Assembly (NCBI GenBank): GCA_017311315.1
Contig: CM029622.1
Location: forward strand, 11,149,295 to 11,213,294
Origin: Dendrocalamus latiflorus
Taxonomy: Eukaryota > Streptophyta > Magnoliopsida > Poales > Poaceae
Direction: 5' to 3'
Length of the DNA: 64,000 bases
Within the stretch, counting starts at the first letter, position 1. Each line of letters starts with the position of its first letter. The translations under genes and the position numbers were made by a program. A model generated the notes under the pieces. It was not told where the DNA came from. It did no database searches and saw only the letters and a program-made list of their open reading frames with translations. Of this stretch, positions 20,136 to 31,432 are shown one piece after another.

Positions 20136-23100
20136 ATGGCAGGAGACGAAGGGGACGAGACACCGGTCGATTTCAACGAGTGTGTTAGTCGCGGCCAGCT
20201 ACAAGCTGCGCTCGACAAACAAAATACTTCACTCGGCGCGAGAATGGACACCATCATTGCCGCCATTGCCAAGTTGAACACCACGGAAGGCATTGAGCGG
20301 GTGGAGTGGCGGTTGGCTGACCTCACTGGTCGGATGGACACATTGGAGGCACGCCTGCCACCTGTCAATGATGGCCATCATCCTGATGAAGACGCCGTGT
20401 ATGATGCAGATGGCAACATTGATCGGCGAGCGACACAAGATGCACGACTACGTCGGCGTCTTCAGCAAAACCGACAAGGTATGGGAGGTAATAACCAGAA
20501 CCGTCATGGTAACGACGACCCTTTTGCTAAAGTCAAGTTTACCATTCCATCTTTTGCTGGTCTTTACGATGCTGATATATATCTTGATTGGGAGATGACG
20601 GTAGAGCAGAAATTTAATTCTCACTTGGTTCCTGAACAACATAGAGTTAGACAAGCTACTAGTGAGTTTAAGGACTTTGCTATTATCTGGTGGAATGAAC
20701 TAAGTAACATGCGCTTACAACCTGATACATGGGAACGGTTAAAAGAAGATATGCGTAATCGTTTTGTTCCTCCCACATATAAACTTGATTTGAGAAAAAA
20801 ATTGCAGCGCTTAGAACAAGGTAATCGTTCTGTTCAGGACTATTATGCTGAGCTTCAAAAGGGTATGATGCGTTGTGGGGTTGTTGAGGACACGGATGAT
20901 AAGATTTGTCGTTTCTATGGGGGGTTAAGGCGTGAAATTCAGGACATTGTTGATTATAAAGAGTTTACTACTGTCAACCAGTTGTTCCAGCTTGCTATGC
21001 TTGCAGAAAAAGAATTGCAGGGACGCAAGGAATCAGCGAAGGCAAGCACCGGACGACCTTTTTACACGCCGCGAACGACTACATCGACGGGACTGCCCAA
21101 GTCTTCTTCGAGTTTTCGTTCTCCTCCACCACCTGTGCACAAGGTTGCAGCAGCGCCACCGAAGCCACCTTCCACGACAAAAAATTCTTTGCAGGTTCCA
21201 GCCAAGAGTTCTTCTTCCGTGGCTTCAACGGGCCGCTCCTCCGACTTTCAGTGCCACCACTGTAATGGGCTTGGTCATGTGCAGAAGAATTGCCCTAGCC
21301 AACGGGCATACATCGCCACAGAAGATGGAGGCTACATCAGCACTTCGGATGTCGAGGAGGATAATGATGTTGCTGCTGCCTCGGACGACAATGGCGGTGG
21401 TGATGACGACCTGGTCCTTGGTGGGGCGTCCACAGTGACGCTACGGAGCATCATTGTGCAGCGCGTCCTCAGCACACAGGTACAACAACCCGATAATCTT
21501 CAACGCCATAATTTGTTTCAGACTTTCTTCGCAATCAAGAACCGGCGTGCACGTGTCATCATTGATGGAGGAAGTTGCAACAACTTGGTGAGTTCTGATT
21601 TGGTCAAGAAGCTTGGCTTGACCACGCGACCGCATCCACATCCATACCATATTCAATGGTTAAATGACTCTGGAAAAGCTAAGGTAACACAAACATGCCG
21701 AGTCCATTTTTGCATTGGTGGTTATGTTGATCATGTTGATTGTGATGTGGTTCCTTTGCAAGCATGCTCTCTTTTATTGGGTCGACCTTGGGAATTTGAT
21801 AATGATGCTTTACACCATGGTAGTAGTAACAAATACACTTTTATGCATAAGGGAAAGAAAGTTACTTTACTGCCTTTGACTCCAGCTGAGATTATAGAGG
21901 CCGATAGGGAGAGAATTGCTGCTACTAATGATCCAAATAAACATGATAAATCTGAAAAACAGCAAGTACTCCATTTGAACAATTCTGTTATGCTTGCCAC
22001 CAAATCAGACCTTGCTGAAATTGATGATGTTAATGATATATGCTATGTTTTTGTGTGCAAAGATGCTTTATTTTCTCTTGATAATATGCCTTGCACTTTG
22101 CCTGCTCCTGTCACTAACCTTTTGCAGGAGTTTAGAGATGTTTTTCCTGATGAGATTCCTCCAGGACTTCCACCCCTTCGAGGGATTGAGCACCAGATTG
22201 ACTTGATTCCTGGAGCGAGCTTGCCAAACCGTGCGGCGTACAGGACCAATCCTGAAGAGACTAAGAAGATTCAGCGACAAGTCCAAGACCTTTTGGACCG
22301 TGGGTACGTACGTGAAAGCCTTAGTCCTTGTGCTGTTCCTGTTCTTTTGGTTCCCAAAAAAGATGGTTCTTGGCGTACTCTATGGAACAAGTTGGGTACA
22401 AAGTTGTTGTTCTCTACAACATGTCACCCACAAACTGATGGTCAAACCGAGGTGGTGAACCGCACATTGTCTACCATGTTGAGAGCTGTTTTGAAGAATA
22501 ATTTGAAGTTGTGGGAAGAGTGTTTGCCGCATGTTGAGTTTGCATATAATCGAGCGGAACACTCCACCACCAAGGTAAGTCCTTTTTAGGTAGTGTATGG
22601 AGTCAATCCCCGTGCCCCTATTGATATTTTACCTTTGCCTACTAGTGAGAGAGCTCATAATGATGCTAAGGAGCGTGCTGATTTTATTGTCAAAATGCAT
22701 GAGACTACTAAGGCCAACATTGAAAAGATGAATGAAAAATATAGGATTATTGGTAGTAAAGGTAGAAAGGAAGTTAAACTTGAACCGGGTGATTTTGTTT
22801 GGTTGCACTTGAGAAAAGATAGATTTCCTGAGTTAAGAAAATCAAAATTGATGCCTAGAGCTGCTGGTCCTTTTAAGATAGTTGAGAAGATAAATGATAA
22901 TGCATATAAACTTGCGTTGCCTCCCGAGTTTGGGGTTAGTCCCACCTTTAACATTTCAGATTTGAAGCCATACTTGGGAGATGAAGATGAGGCTGAGTTG
23001 AGGACAACTCCGCTTCAAGAGGGGGAGGATGATGAGGACATCACTTCTTCGGATACACACAACACTCCTCCACTTGACATTCAAAGACCAATCACTAGAG

Positions 23101-23474
23101 CTCGCGCCCGACAATTGAATTTACAGGTGAGCTCGTTCTTAAATACTTCTTTTTGTTCATTTGAGAATAGATTGCTACCTAATAATTTAATTATGATTAG
23201 GAATCATGGAGAAGACCTAGAAGTACTTGGAGAAGGGCTACGGGACGCACAAGTCCAGCAAGGGCGGTCGAATCATGTTGGAGGTCCAACTCAAGCCGAC
23301 TTCGAATCCAATTCGGAGTCCAGTTCGAATCCAATTCGGAGTCCAGGACCAGGCCGCACTAAAACGGACGCCCAGATCGCATCCGGACTCCGTTTTGGAC
23401 TTTCCACATATGTATGGAAAGCTGAGAAGACTACCTTTCCAATGGCTCTGGTCCCATGTCAAAATTCCTTCTGA
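20136..23474 (+). pseudogene. gag-pro-(ΔRT-ΔINT) polyprotein with one nonsense codon
   Basis: Start ATG at 20136 (ACCATGGCAGG). Gag core residues about 130-310 contain FTIPSFAGLYDADIYLDWE and VRQATSEFKDFAIIWWNE. A CX2CX4HX4C zinc knuckle (CHHCNGLGHVQKNC) is near residue 373. The protease motif IIDGGSCNNLV is near 475, and the reverse transcriptase N-terminus (VFPDEIPPGLPP, VLLVPKKDGSWR) spans about 668-747. Near 22380 the frame passes directly to the integrase C-terminal part (CHPQTDGQTEVVNRTLS). The RT catalytic YxDD box, RNase H and the integrase HHCC/DD region are missing. A TAG at 22587-22589 interrupts the frame, which otherwise continues to a stop at 23474 inside the 3' LTR (PITRARARQLN motif). 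It cannot make its own pol enzymes, and mobility would need a helper. Confidence 0.88.
23017..23029 (+). other. Polypurine tract of the CRM-like element
   Basis: AAGAGGGGGAGGA directly precedes the 3' LTR and is the expected plus-strand primer site. It lies inside the coding frame. Confidence 0.85.
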
Positions 23475-23971
23475 GTCAACGGGAATCGTCGAAACAAGTG
23501 GGCGTTCAGAATCTGTCAGGGTGCTGCGCCACCGTCTTTTGGGCCGTTCGGCTTTGTATCGTGTTGGAGCCCATTAGGGGCGCGTCCAGGGGTTTTGCAC
23601 GCCCCTAACTTCTATATATCCAGCCGCCACCCCTACCATTAGGGTTTGGGTTTTGCTTAGATTAATTCTGTCTTGAACAGTTTCGCCGTTCATCGGTTTG
23701 TGAGACCCCAACTTTCGAGTGCTAAATCAATACATCTGCAATTCAGTTGTGTTCTTCCTTGTTCTTGCTTGTGTTCTTCGATTCGCAGGCGAGGATTAGC
23801 CTTCTTGGCGAGGTCAACTGGGCTGCGCACGGTTGATAACCTGAGGAGACGTGGTGCTGCGATTGCGGGGTTCGGGACGTGTTGTTCGGAAGCCGGATCG
23901 ATTTGTGTCGCGCCTCCACCAAATCGAACATATCCAAAACCTGTTGGAAGATCGGGACCCCGTTCCCATCT
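23030..23971 (+). repeat. 3' LTR of the CRM-like element (942 bp)
   Basis: Identical in length to the 5' LTR with 14 substitutions by eye, including the last base (CATCT instead of CATCA). The polyprotein frame ends within it at 23474. Confidence 0.92.
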
Positions 23972-24107
23972 CCTAAGCAACAGAAAGTTTAACGAATTAG
24001 CAAAACTACATTTATTGTAACAGAAACAACGAATATTCCAATAGTCAGTGCACTGAAATTGCTCGGCTGCTCCCTTTCACTAGTTCAAACTTCAAAGAAT
24101 GTTAAGT

Positions 24108-27100
24108 TGTAATATTTTAGAAATATCTCTCTTAATGATCTATGTGTAATTAAAAAAATAGATACATAAAAATAGAATGTTTTAGATTTTAAAGTGGAGT
24201 TGATTTTCTCTAACAAGTCGTACCGCCATGCTTCATCTGCTCTGTTGTGTTCCTTCGTCGCACGTGCAATCGATGTCACCTGCTCTGGCCACACGCCAGC
24301 GAATTCTCCGTCGCCACACAAGGTGCCACGCACGTACGCGTGCGCAAGATGCGAGCACCGGCTGCAAGCAAGCCACGTCGCCTCTTCCCACGTTTGGTCG
24401 CTCGTCACCGTGCTAGTGCATCACCAGCCGCGCGGAGAATTCACCAGCGAGCACCAGCGCCTGGCCACGCGAGCGCAGCGCGCCGGCCAAGTCAGAAAAG
24501 AAATAGAAGCAAGAGCAGTAGCGAATAAAACAGAAAGAAATTGTGGGAAAGGAATCGTAATTTTAGCATATTTCACCAGGTAACGATCTAGATTTTTCTT
24601 TCTATTTTACTAATTTTTTTATAGAGATTAGAATTAGAATTAGAGAGAGATTTAGCGGGTTCCATCTCAGAGGTTCGATTAGTAGATTGGTTGGTATGAG
24701 ATAATGTGTAATTATGATTTTAGGTACTAAATAGGCTAATTATGAGAATGTTATCTACTAGATAGTTGTAGATAATTTCATTATTTTTTCATAGAATATT
24801 TAATCACGTAATTGATTGCCTAGAATAAGAGTTAAAAATTAAGTCTGCTGTCTAGAGATTTGTCATTATTTGATAGTAGCGAGTTGAACGGTGGATTAAA
24901 AATATTAAATAAAATAATTAGAATTTTTGCTCTACATGAAAAGTATAGATAATTGTCTAAGAATTTCGGAGAGTCCAAGAACACAAATATTGGTTGGGTA
25001 GAATAGAGGTTATGATTTTAGGGAGACCACTGCCCAGAAACCGGTTATTGCTGGATGCAGTCGTGGGAGATTATTAAATTAACTTAGTAGATAGCAGAAT
25101 TAATTTTTTTTGGCATAACTAAAAAGAGGTAGCTAACTTTTTGCTGTTTCTGAAAATGATATGGTTTACTGTATTTACATGTGTAAAATAAAAAGATATG
25201 AAAATAATAATTCTACTGTTCAAAAGATGACAGAACGGTCTTCTAGGTTAAAAACATGTAATTAGATGATTTAATATGGACATATGATCAACTAAAAAAT
25301 TGTGAGGAAAGTTTTTTTTGTAGGTTCCAGAATGGTAAGATTTGCTATAATAAGACTTGTGAGATGAAAGTTATGATGTTTTTAATACCGGGATAGTAAG
25401 GTTGACTGTCTAGTAATGGGGGTGAATGACGAATTTGGGAAGCGTGTAAGAGCGTTGTTATTTATTTGTTGCCATGTATTGCTATGGTCTGTATTGAGAG
25501 TGAATAACTGCTATAGGAGTAGCGTTGGATGTATTGTCATCTCCTAATCAAACTGACCGTCACAACTAAAGAGGCAAGTGCATGGTAGAATGGTAATTCT
25601 AGAGTTAAAATTGTTGTTTGATTAATTGAATACTTACCATGATGATTCACATGATAATGTTTGTTTTATATTGCTCTCATGCTTATATTACGATGATGAT
25701 AAGAATTGTGGTAGAATAATGATTACATCATTTGTTTAAATGTTGAAAATGAACTAAAGAAAAAAAATACAATCATTGTATTGCATGTTGAACATTCATA
25801 TTACAAGAAAAGATCTACTTGATAGGTACTCCACGGGAGTAAAGATGATGCGGATCGAACCTCAAAATGAGATTAAATCCAAGGGTTGCTCGATCTTTCA
25901 TAGTGGTAATTCCCAACTAGATATATGGAGCACAAATTACATGATGCAATTTGTACTAGAATAGATAATTTCACTCCCGTGCACACCACACTATACTATG
26001 AGAAATAGAGATCAAAGATCAGCGAATAAATATCTACACCACAGAAAGGACCAATATGCTAAGATGAAATCCTAAATTGGAATTCACAAGAACACGGTAG
26101 AACAGAGATGAACTCTAACGGCCGAAGGCCAACATGTAAACCGCGACTTAATTCATGGGTATGCGCCATCTCTTAGAGTTTTTAGTTATGAAGTCCAACA
26201 GTAGTTAGAGTTCAAGTCGAATTGTTCCTCCATCTTGGCGCATAAGACATGGAACCCGTTTCCCTACAATCTTGACTTCTATCCTTTTCCTTGCGTGCCT
26301 CAAAAAGGAATAGATAACGTGGCTTCTTTCTCATCGTGTTGGACACCAACCAAATATGAATCAGTTCATAGCTTTCATTTTTCTTGGCGCATAAAATGGA
26401 CAGGGTGACTCCATATGAAAAAAAAGACAGAGCGAGGATGTGTCATCATAGGTGAACACCTAGCTATACTGGTATATATAGAAGAAAAGTTGAGACATGT
26501 GCATGAGTATTGTGTAGCATTTATGACAAGTGAAAAGTGATTTGAGGTAATGAGATATATGAACGGAAACTGATGAGAATTAATATATGGAATTCAGTTA
26601 TGATAAATGATTATGAATTGCTAAGAAGATGATGGCTCGCTTATTATTCTACTTTGTACTTGCTAAGAATGGACTCACCCTTACTTTGTTATTCTTTTAG
26701 GTGAACATTGAAGGTGATATGCATGAGTGGATGTAGAACATGGATGGTATATGCAGAAGAAAAATTGAGACATGTGCATGAGTATTGCGTAGCATTTATG
26801 ACAAGTAAAAAGTGATTTGAGGTAATGAGATACGTGAATGGAAACTGATGAGAATTAATATATGGAATTGAGTTATGATAAATGGTTATGAATTGCTAAT
26901 AAGATGATGCCTCACTTATTATTTTGCTTTGTACTTGCTGAGATGTGGACTCACCCTTACTTTGTTGTTCTTTTTAGGTGAACGTTGAAGGCGGCATGCA
27001 TGAGTGGATGTAGAACATGGATTATTGCACACTTGTATCTCTTTACTCCACCTAGCAACTTATCACTTATGGACATGAATAATTTAGTAGTTTCCATAGC

Positions 27101-27381
27101 ATTGATTAGATAATGTATGATTTTCCTTAGTTTTTATAGTTCATAATATTGTTGTTTGATGCTTTACTCAATTTAGTCTTGGGTTTATTTCATCATGGTA
27201 TTTATTGGTTCATATCAAGGTTAGTTTATGGTTTACAGTATTGCTGAAATATATGTTTACTATCGTGTTGAATGTTTATCCTTGAAATCTTGTTGTCAGC
27301 AATACTTACTTTTTGGTTAAAATTGGTAGCGATAGTAGTTGTAAGTGATATCTGGGGTTTTTGTTAAGCCGGGGTGTTACA
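24108..27381 (+). repeat. 5' LTR of the decayed element (about 3.27 kb)
   Basis: Aligns with 31433-33863 from the start (AGAAATATCTCTCTT / AGAAACATCTCTCTT) to the GTGTTACA end. It is longer because of an extra block around 25830-26430 and a tandem duplication of about 275 bp (26463-26735 and 26736-27010) that includes GGACTCACCCTTACTTTG. A GC-rich patch at 24220-24500 holds short open frames without recognisable domains. Confidence 0.75.
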
Positions 27382-30300
27382 GTTTGTATCAAAGCAGTCT
27401 TTAGATCCGTGGTGAATAAATTAATAACTTACTTGTTTAATCAACTAAAATTTGACATAGGTTTGATAACTTAATGGGGCTAATAATCTTAATAATAAAA
27501 TAACTTAGGAAAACTTAATGCTAAAATTTGACTGAGGATAATTAAATCAAAAAAACTAAAACTTGATACAGTGGTGCACAGTAGGATAGGAGTGGGTCAT
27601 GCATTGTATTTACGCTTCCGTTAGTTATAAAATTACTAATTAATGTTGAGTTATTGCCTATGTTTGTATTAGCTGATTGGTTAATTGAGATGATTGGCAA
27701 TGTCGAGAGATAAAGGTTATAGTTGTGGTCGTGGGCATGGCCATGCGGTGCCACCGTGCGTGGTGTGTGGTTAATGATGAGTTCCCTTTGGATAACTTCA
27801 GTCACAAATGATCGGGGATGTGTTTCTAATGGTCGTTTTCATTCTATGAGTGAGTTATGATTCTTTCCAAGAGTTTTCATTGTTTAGTTATTTATAGTGC
27901 TGGTAATGCGCTTTTATTCGCTGTCATTTTTCATGAAGAAATTATTGTTTTTCCAAATGTTGAGTTATTCTTGCTGCTCATGAAATTTGTTAAGTTGCAA
28001 GGTTGTACTTTTTTACAAAAAGTTTTGCCATTTTATTGAGGAAGATGATTTTGTTATTTATTGATGTTGTGGGTAATGCAAACATGTCTTTTGCAAGTTC
28101 ATTTTCGTGAGAAAGATTTAAACCTATGTGGTTCTTTTTGAATATTTCGAGTGATTGAAGTTAAATGCCCTTTTATGAAGAAGTATTTAAACTCGTTTGT
28201 GATGTCTTTTCGATGCTTGGGTGAGATGTCGTGATCTTAGGAATCAAGTGACAAAGTATGGGTTAGCAGGTAGTGTAGATGATATGTTGTATAGTTTATT
28301 TCATTATCATCCTTCAGGGACATATATATTAAATTTGAGGATGCCTTGGAGTAGTTACATCGTGAATAGTGACTAAGAGTATGCTCTTTTCTAATATGAA
28401 TTAATGGACAATGAAGAAGTATGAAATAGTGATGGATGATCATTAATATTGTTTAATCTGCCAAATTTTGTTAGGCACATTGGATGGTCTAGTTCTCAAT
28501 GCGTTAATCTAACCGTTTAGGATGGGTAAGTTAGGAAAATATTAATTTATTATCTTGGTAGATGTCACTCTTAGAAATACCCCTTCTATGGATACTTGAT
28601 GATCATATTAAACTGCTAGATTCATTTCTTAACACAACTAATTGTTGGAACTGCATATAAAGGGTTCAAAAATCTAAATATAGGTGGATCTAGAATTTTT
28701 ATGGGATGACTTTGGATAGTTATTCTATCTAGAGTGATTGGATGAAATTTGTTGTAGCGTCATGGTGGACTTTGATGGATATGGGAATATGATTAATAAT
28801 GTTTTAGCGGGATTATGCAAGGTAGAATAGTTAAATCAGTGGTTGCACATGTTTATGCGATTGCAAATAGAAGTCGGGTTGCAATTTGATTTCATGATAA
28901 TGCTAATTGTTTGCGGAAACCTTTGGAGTGCAATTATTATGTGCTAGGATTTGGTGTTCAGAACCACTAGAGAGTCGAGTTGCTAGATTTTAATAAGTGT
29001 CTCATGTTTATGTGCTTGTGGAATTGTTGGATGATAGTTGACGATTGATAAAAGAAAATTGGTAGAATATTTTGATTTGTGCACTAGATATCTTCTAAAA
29101 TAAAGTGGTTATTGTAATAAGGATGCGAAGTTTGGGTGGATTCTCAATTTGAGAATGAGATGATAAAGTAATATGAAGTGTGAGTCCTGGATAGTTTTAT
29201 GATGGAGTAGTGAGTTTGATGCTCTTTGTTAAGAGTTTTAGTAAATTGATGATATCAAACTCGTAAGTAAGGCATATTGGAGATAGTGTCAATTCTTCTA
29301 GAAATAAGAGAACTTGATCGTCCTTCCTGGTGTTATTTAAATGAAATGATTTGGACTTTCTGTGCTTTTGAGCTTTTGGATTCACGACTTATGAGGAAGT
29401 TGTATTCTATTTTGCATCGAGATTAATTTCAGTAAAGTGTTGGAGAATTTCTGTGGTTTATAAAAGGTTTACGAAATTTCATCTTTAAAAAAGTGTTTTG
29501 CTATTTAATTTCTTTTCTTGGGGTTTTGCTTACTACAAGTTGCTATTGCATTTGTGGTTTTCTAAATTTATTCTTATTGCCTCTTATTTATTTTTCTTAT
29601 GAAGGAAATAGCTAATTCATGCTATAAAGTCCTTTAGGGTTTATAGTGGCAACTAACTAGTAGTGATCAAGTATACAATCTTATAAGGCATCGAGTGCCA
29701 AGTTATTTGGGGGGGGGGGTGCATAGGAGGATGATTTATCATTATACTATGATTCTTGGAGAGAAATTGATTTGTGCAATGGTTATTTTTGGAGAAAATT
29801 GATCATAGTGTAGCTGCTAATAGAATTCCTAGTGGATAGTAAATAATGATATGTTGGCATATATTGTGGATTATTTAGAGGTATTAAAAGTTCAGAATTT
29901 TGACCAATTAAGTAGAATGTTGTGATTGTGTAAAATTGTTGGATTTTGTAGATGAAATTGGTTGGTATGTTTTAATGAGATTCTAAAATTGGCGAAGTAA
30001 TTTAATCGATGTGGCAGTTACTTCAATAATGAGGATTGTTGAAATATTATATGGTATGATTTAATTTTTAGTCAATATCTTACTTGGGGTTAGAATCTTT
30101 CTAAAACTTGGTGGGTGGAGCTTGTATCAAGCTATTGGTGTTATAATGATTCTATTCGGGTTGTCGGATTGGTTAGTCAATAGATTGGGGGATTGCTCTA
30201 TCAATTATATTGAAACTTTATTATAGAAGTCATTGAGGCTAAAGTTACTAGGAGTAATAAGAGAATGCTTTGGTGGTTTATAAGACTGTGAATTTTTGGA

Positions 30301-31432
30301 TTATTTATGGTTACAATCTATGTATAAGTAGAGATGGAATTGGATTTTATTTTTTAGTTTACAACAATATTTGACCGCGATTATGTGTGGACGTAGGAGA
30401 AAAAATTGACTCTGAGAATTGTGAGGATCATTAGTTGAATGCAGTTGGTTGTGGTAAATGTGTGCGCGCCAGGATTTTTAAGGTGTTTATCCTTAAATAA
30501 TCAAGGTGATAGGACTCAATGTGAAATTATATCTAACTTCGATTGGAATCATCTGTAAAAATATTTCTTTGGTAGAAGAGTTGACTAGAGTATTTTGTGG
30601 ATTAGTAGAGCCTCTCAGGACTGGTGTGAATGTTGCTTTAAGGTTGTGCACATCCTTGAGGTTGCCAATTGTATAGGAAAGATTTAGGGTGACATGGGAG
30701 GAATTGGAATTCTATTAATTAAGCTCAAAATTTATTCCGTAAAATTGAGTAGAGTGTGTTTTGCTGGAGTAGTGAGATACTCATCTGGTTCTTGACTGAT
30801 CTATGCGTTTATATATGATGTTCATTTGTGAAGCGAGTTGATTTTATGTTGGTATTTGTGATTATTTCCTTTTTTAGAAAAAAAGAAAATGGTTAAATTG
30901 AGCATTAAAGAGATTTCGCGTTTGGTTTGTGTGGTTTTATTTGCAATTGTTTATTTGAAAGTTGAGGATTTTTCGTTGTGGGTTCTTCATTTTCAGAAAA
31001 AAATTCTCTTTGGAAGCGAGTGAGTCCAATGCGTGTTTTATTTGCTTTTCTTGACAAAGAGATGCTTCTTGCAAATTTTAGTGATCTCGCCATGTCACAT
31101 ATTGTTCTTTGCTAAGAAAGGCTTATGTCGAAGCAGAGTGTTTTTAGAAGCAGGTTTTCTTGTTAAGGAGGAGTGCGTAATTTTTTGCTTGAGGCATGGA
31201 GAAGTCGAAGGGCATGTTGCATTCGTATGTGCATAAAAGTATTGTGGGTCTCGAGATATGCTCTGCTCTTCAAGCTATCTATTTAGAGCCAGAGTGTTTG
31301 TGTGTCCTGGGTAATTCTCGTGGGTATGAGTTAAAAGGTTAGAGTTTGCAAGTAGAGTCGTGAGGAGTAGAATTTGGAGAGGAATTCTGTTAAGGGGGTA
31401 TAATGCACTATTCTAAATTCTGTTAAGGGGGG
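27382..31432 (+). pseudogene. Decayed internal (gag-pol) region
   Basis: No open frame longer than about 90 codons. A possible gag start, ATGTCGAGAGATAAAGG with a following Gly/His-rich stretch, is near 27700. A 13-bp G run occurs at 29710. At the right end the polypurine tract plus the first bases of the LTR are duplicated in tandem (34-bp period, 31385-31450). I could not assign protein domains confidently. Confidence 0.5.

Larger units (their letters stand above)
18106..23971 (+). mobile_element. Complete non-autonomous CRM-like Ty3 retrotransposon (TSD CCTAA)
   Basis: 5866 bp, with 942-bp LTRs at 18106-19047 and 23030-23971. It is flanked by perfect target duplications CCTAA (18101-18105 and 23972-23976). 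I count 14 differences between the LTRs (about 1.5%), so it is a recent insertion. The polyprotein keeps gag, protease and the start of reverse transcriptase, then jumps to the C-terminal part of integrase. The coding frame runs into the 3' LTR, as known for CRM elements. The gag sequence and LTR start (TGATGAGGACATC) point to the CRM/centromeric-retrotransposon lineage. Lineage assignment is from recall of family features, not alignment. Confidence 0.9.
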
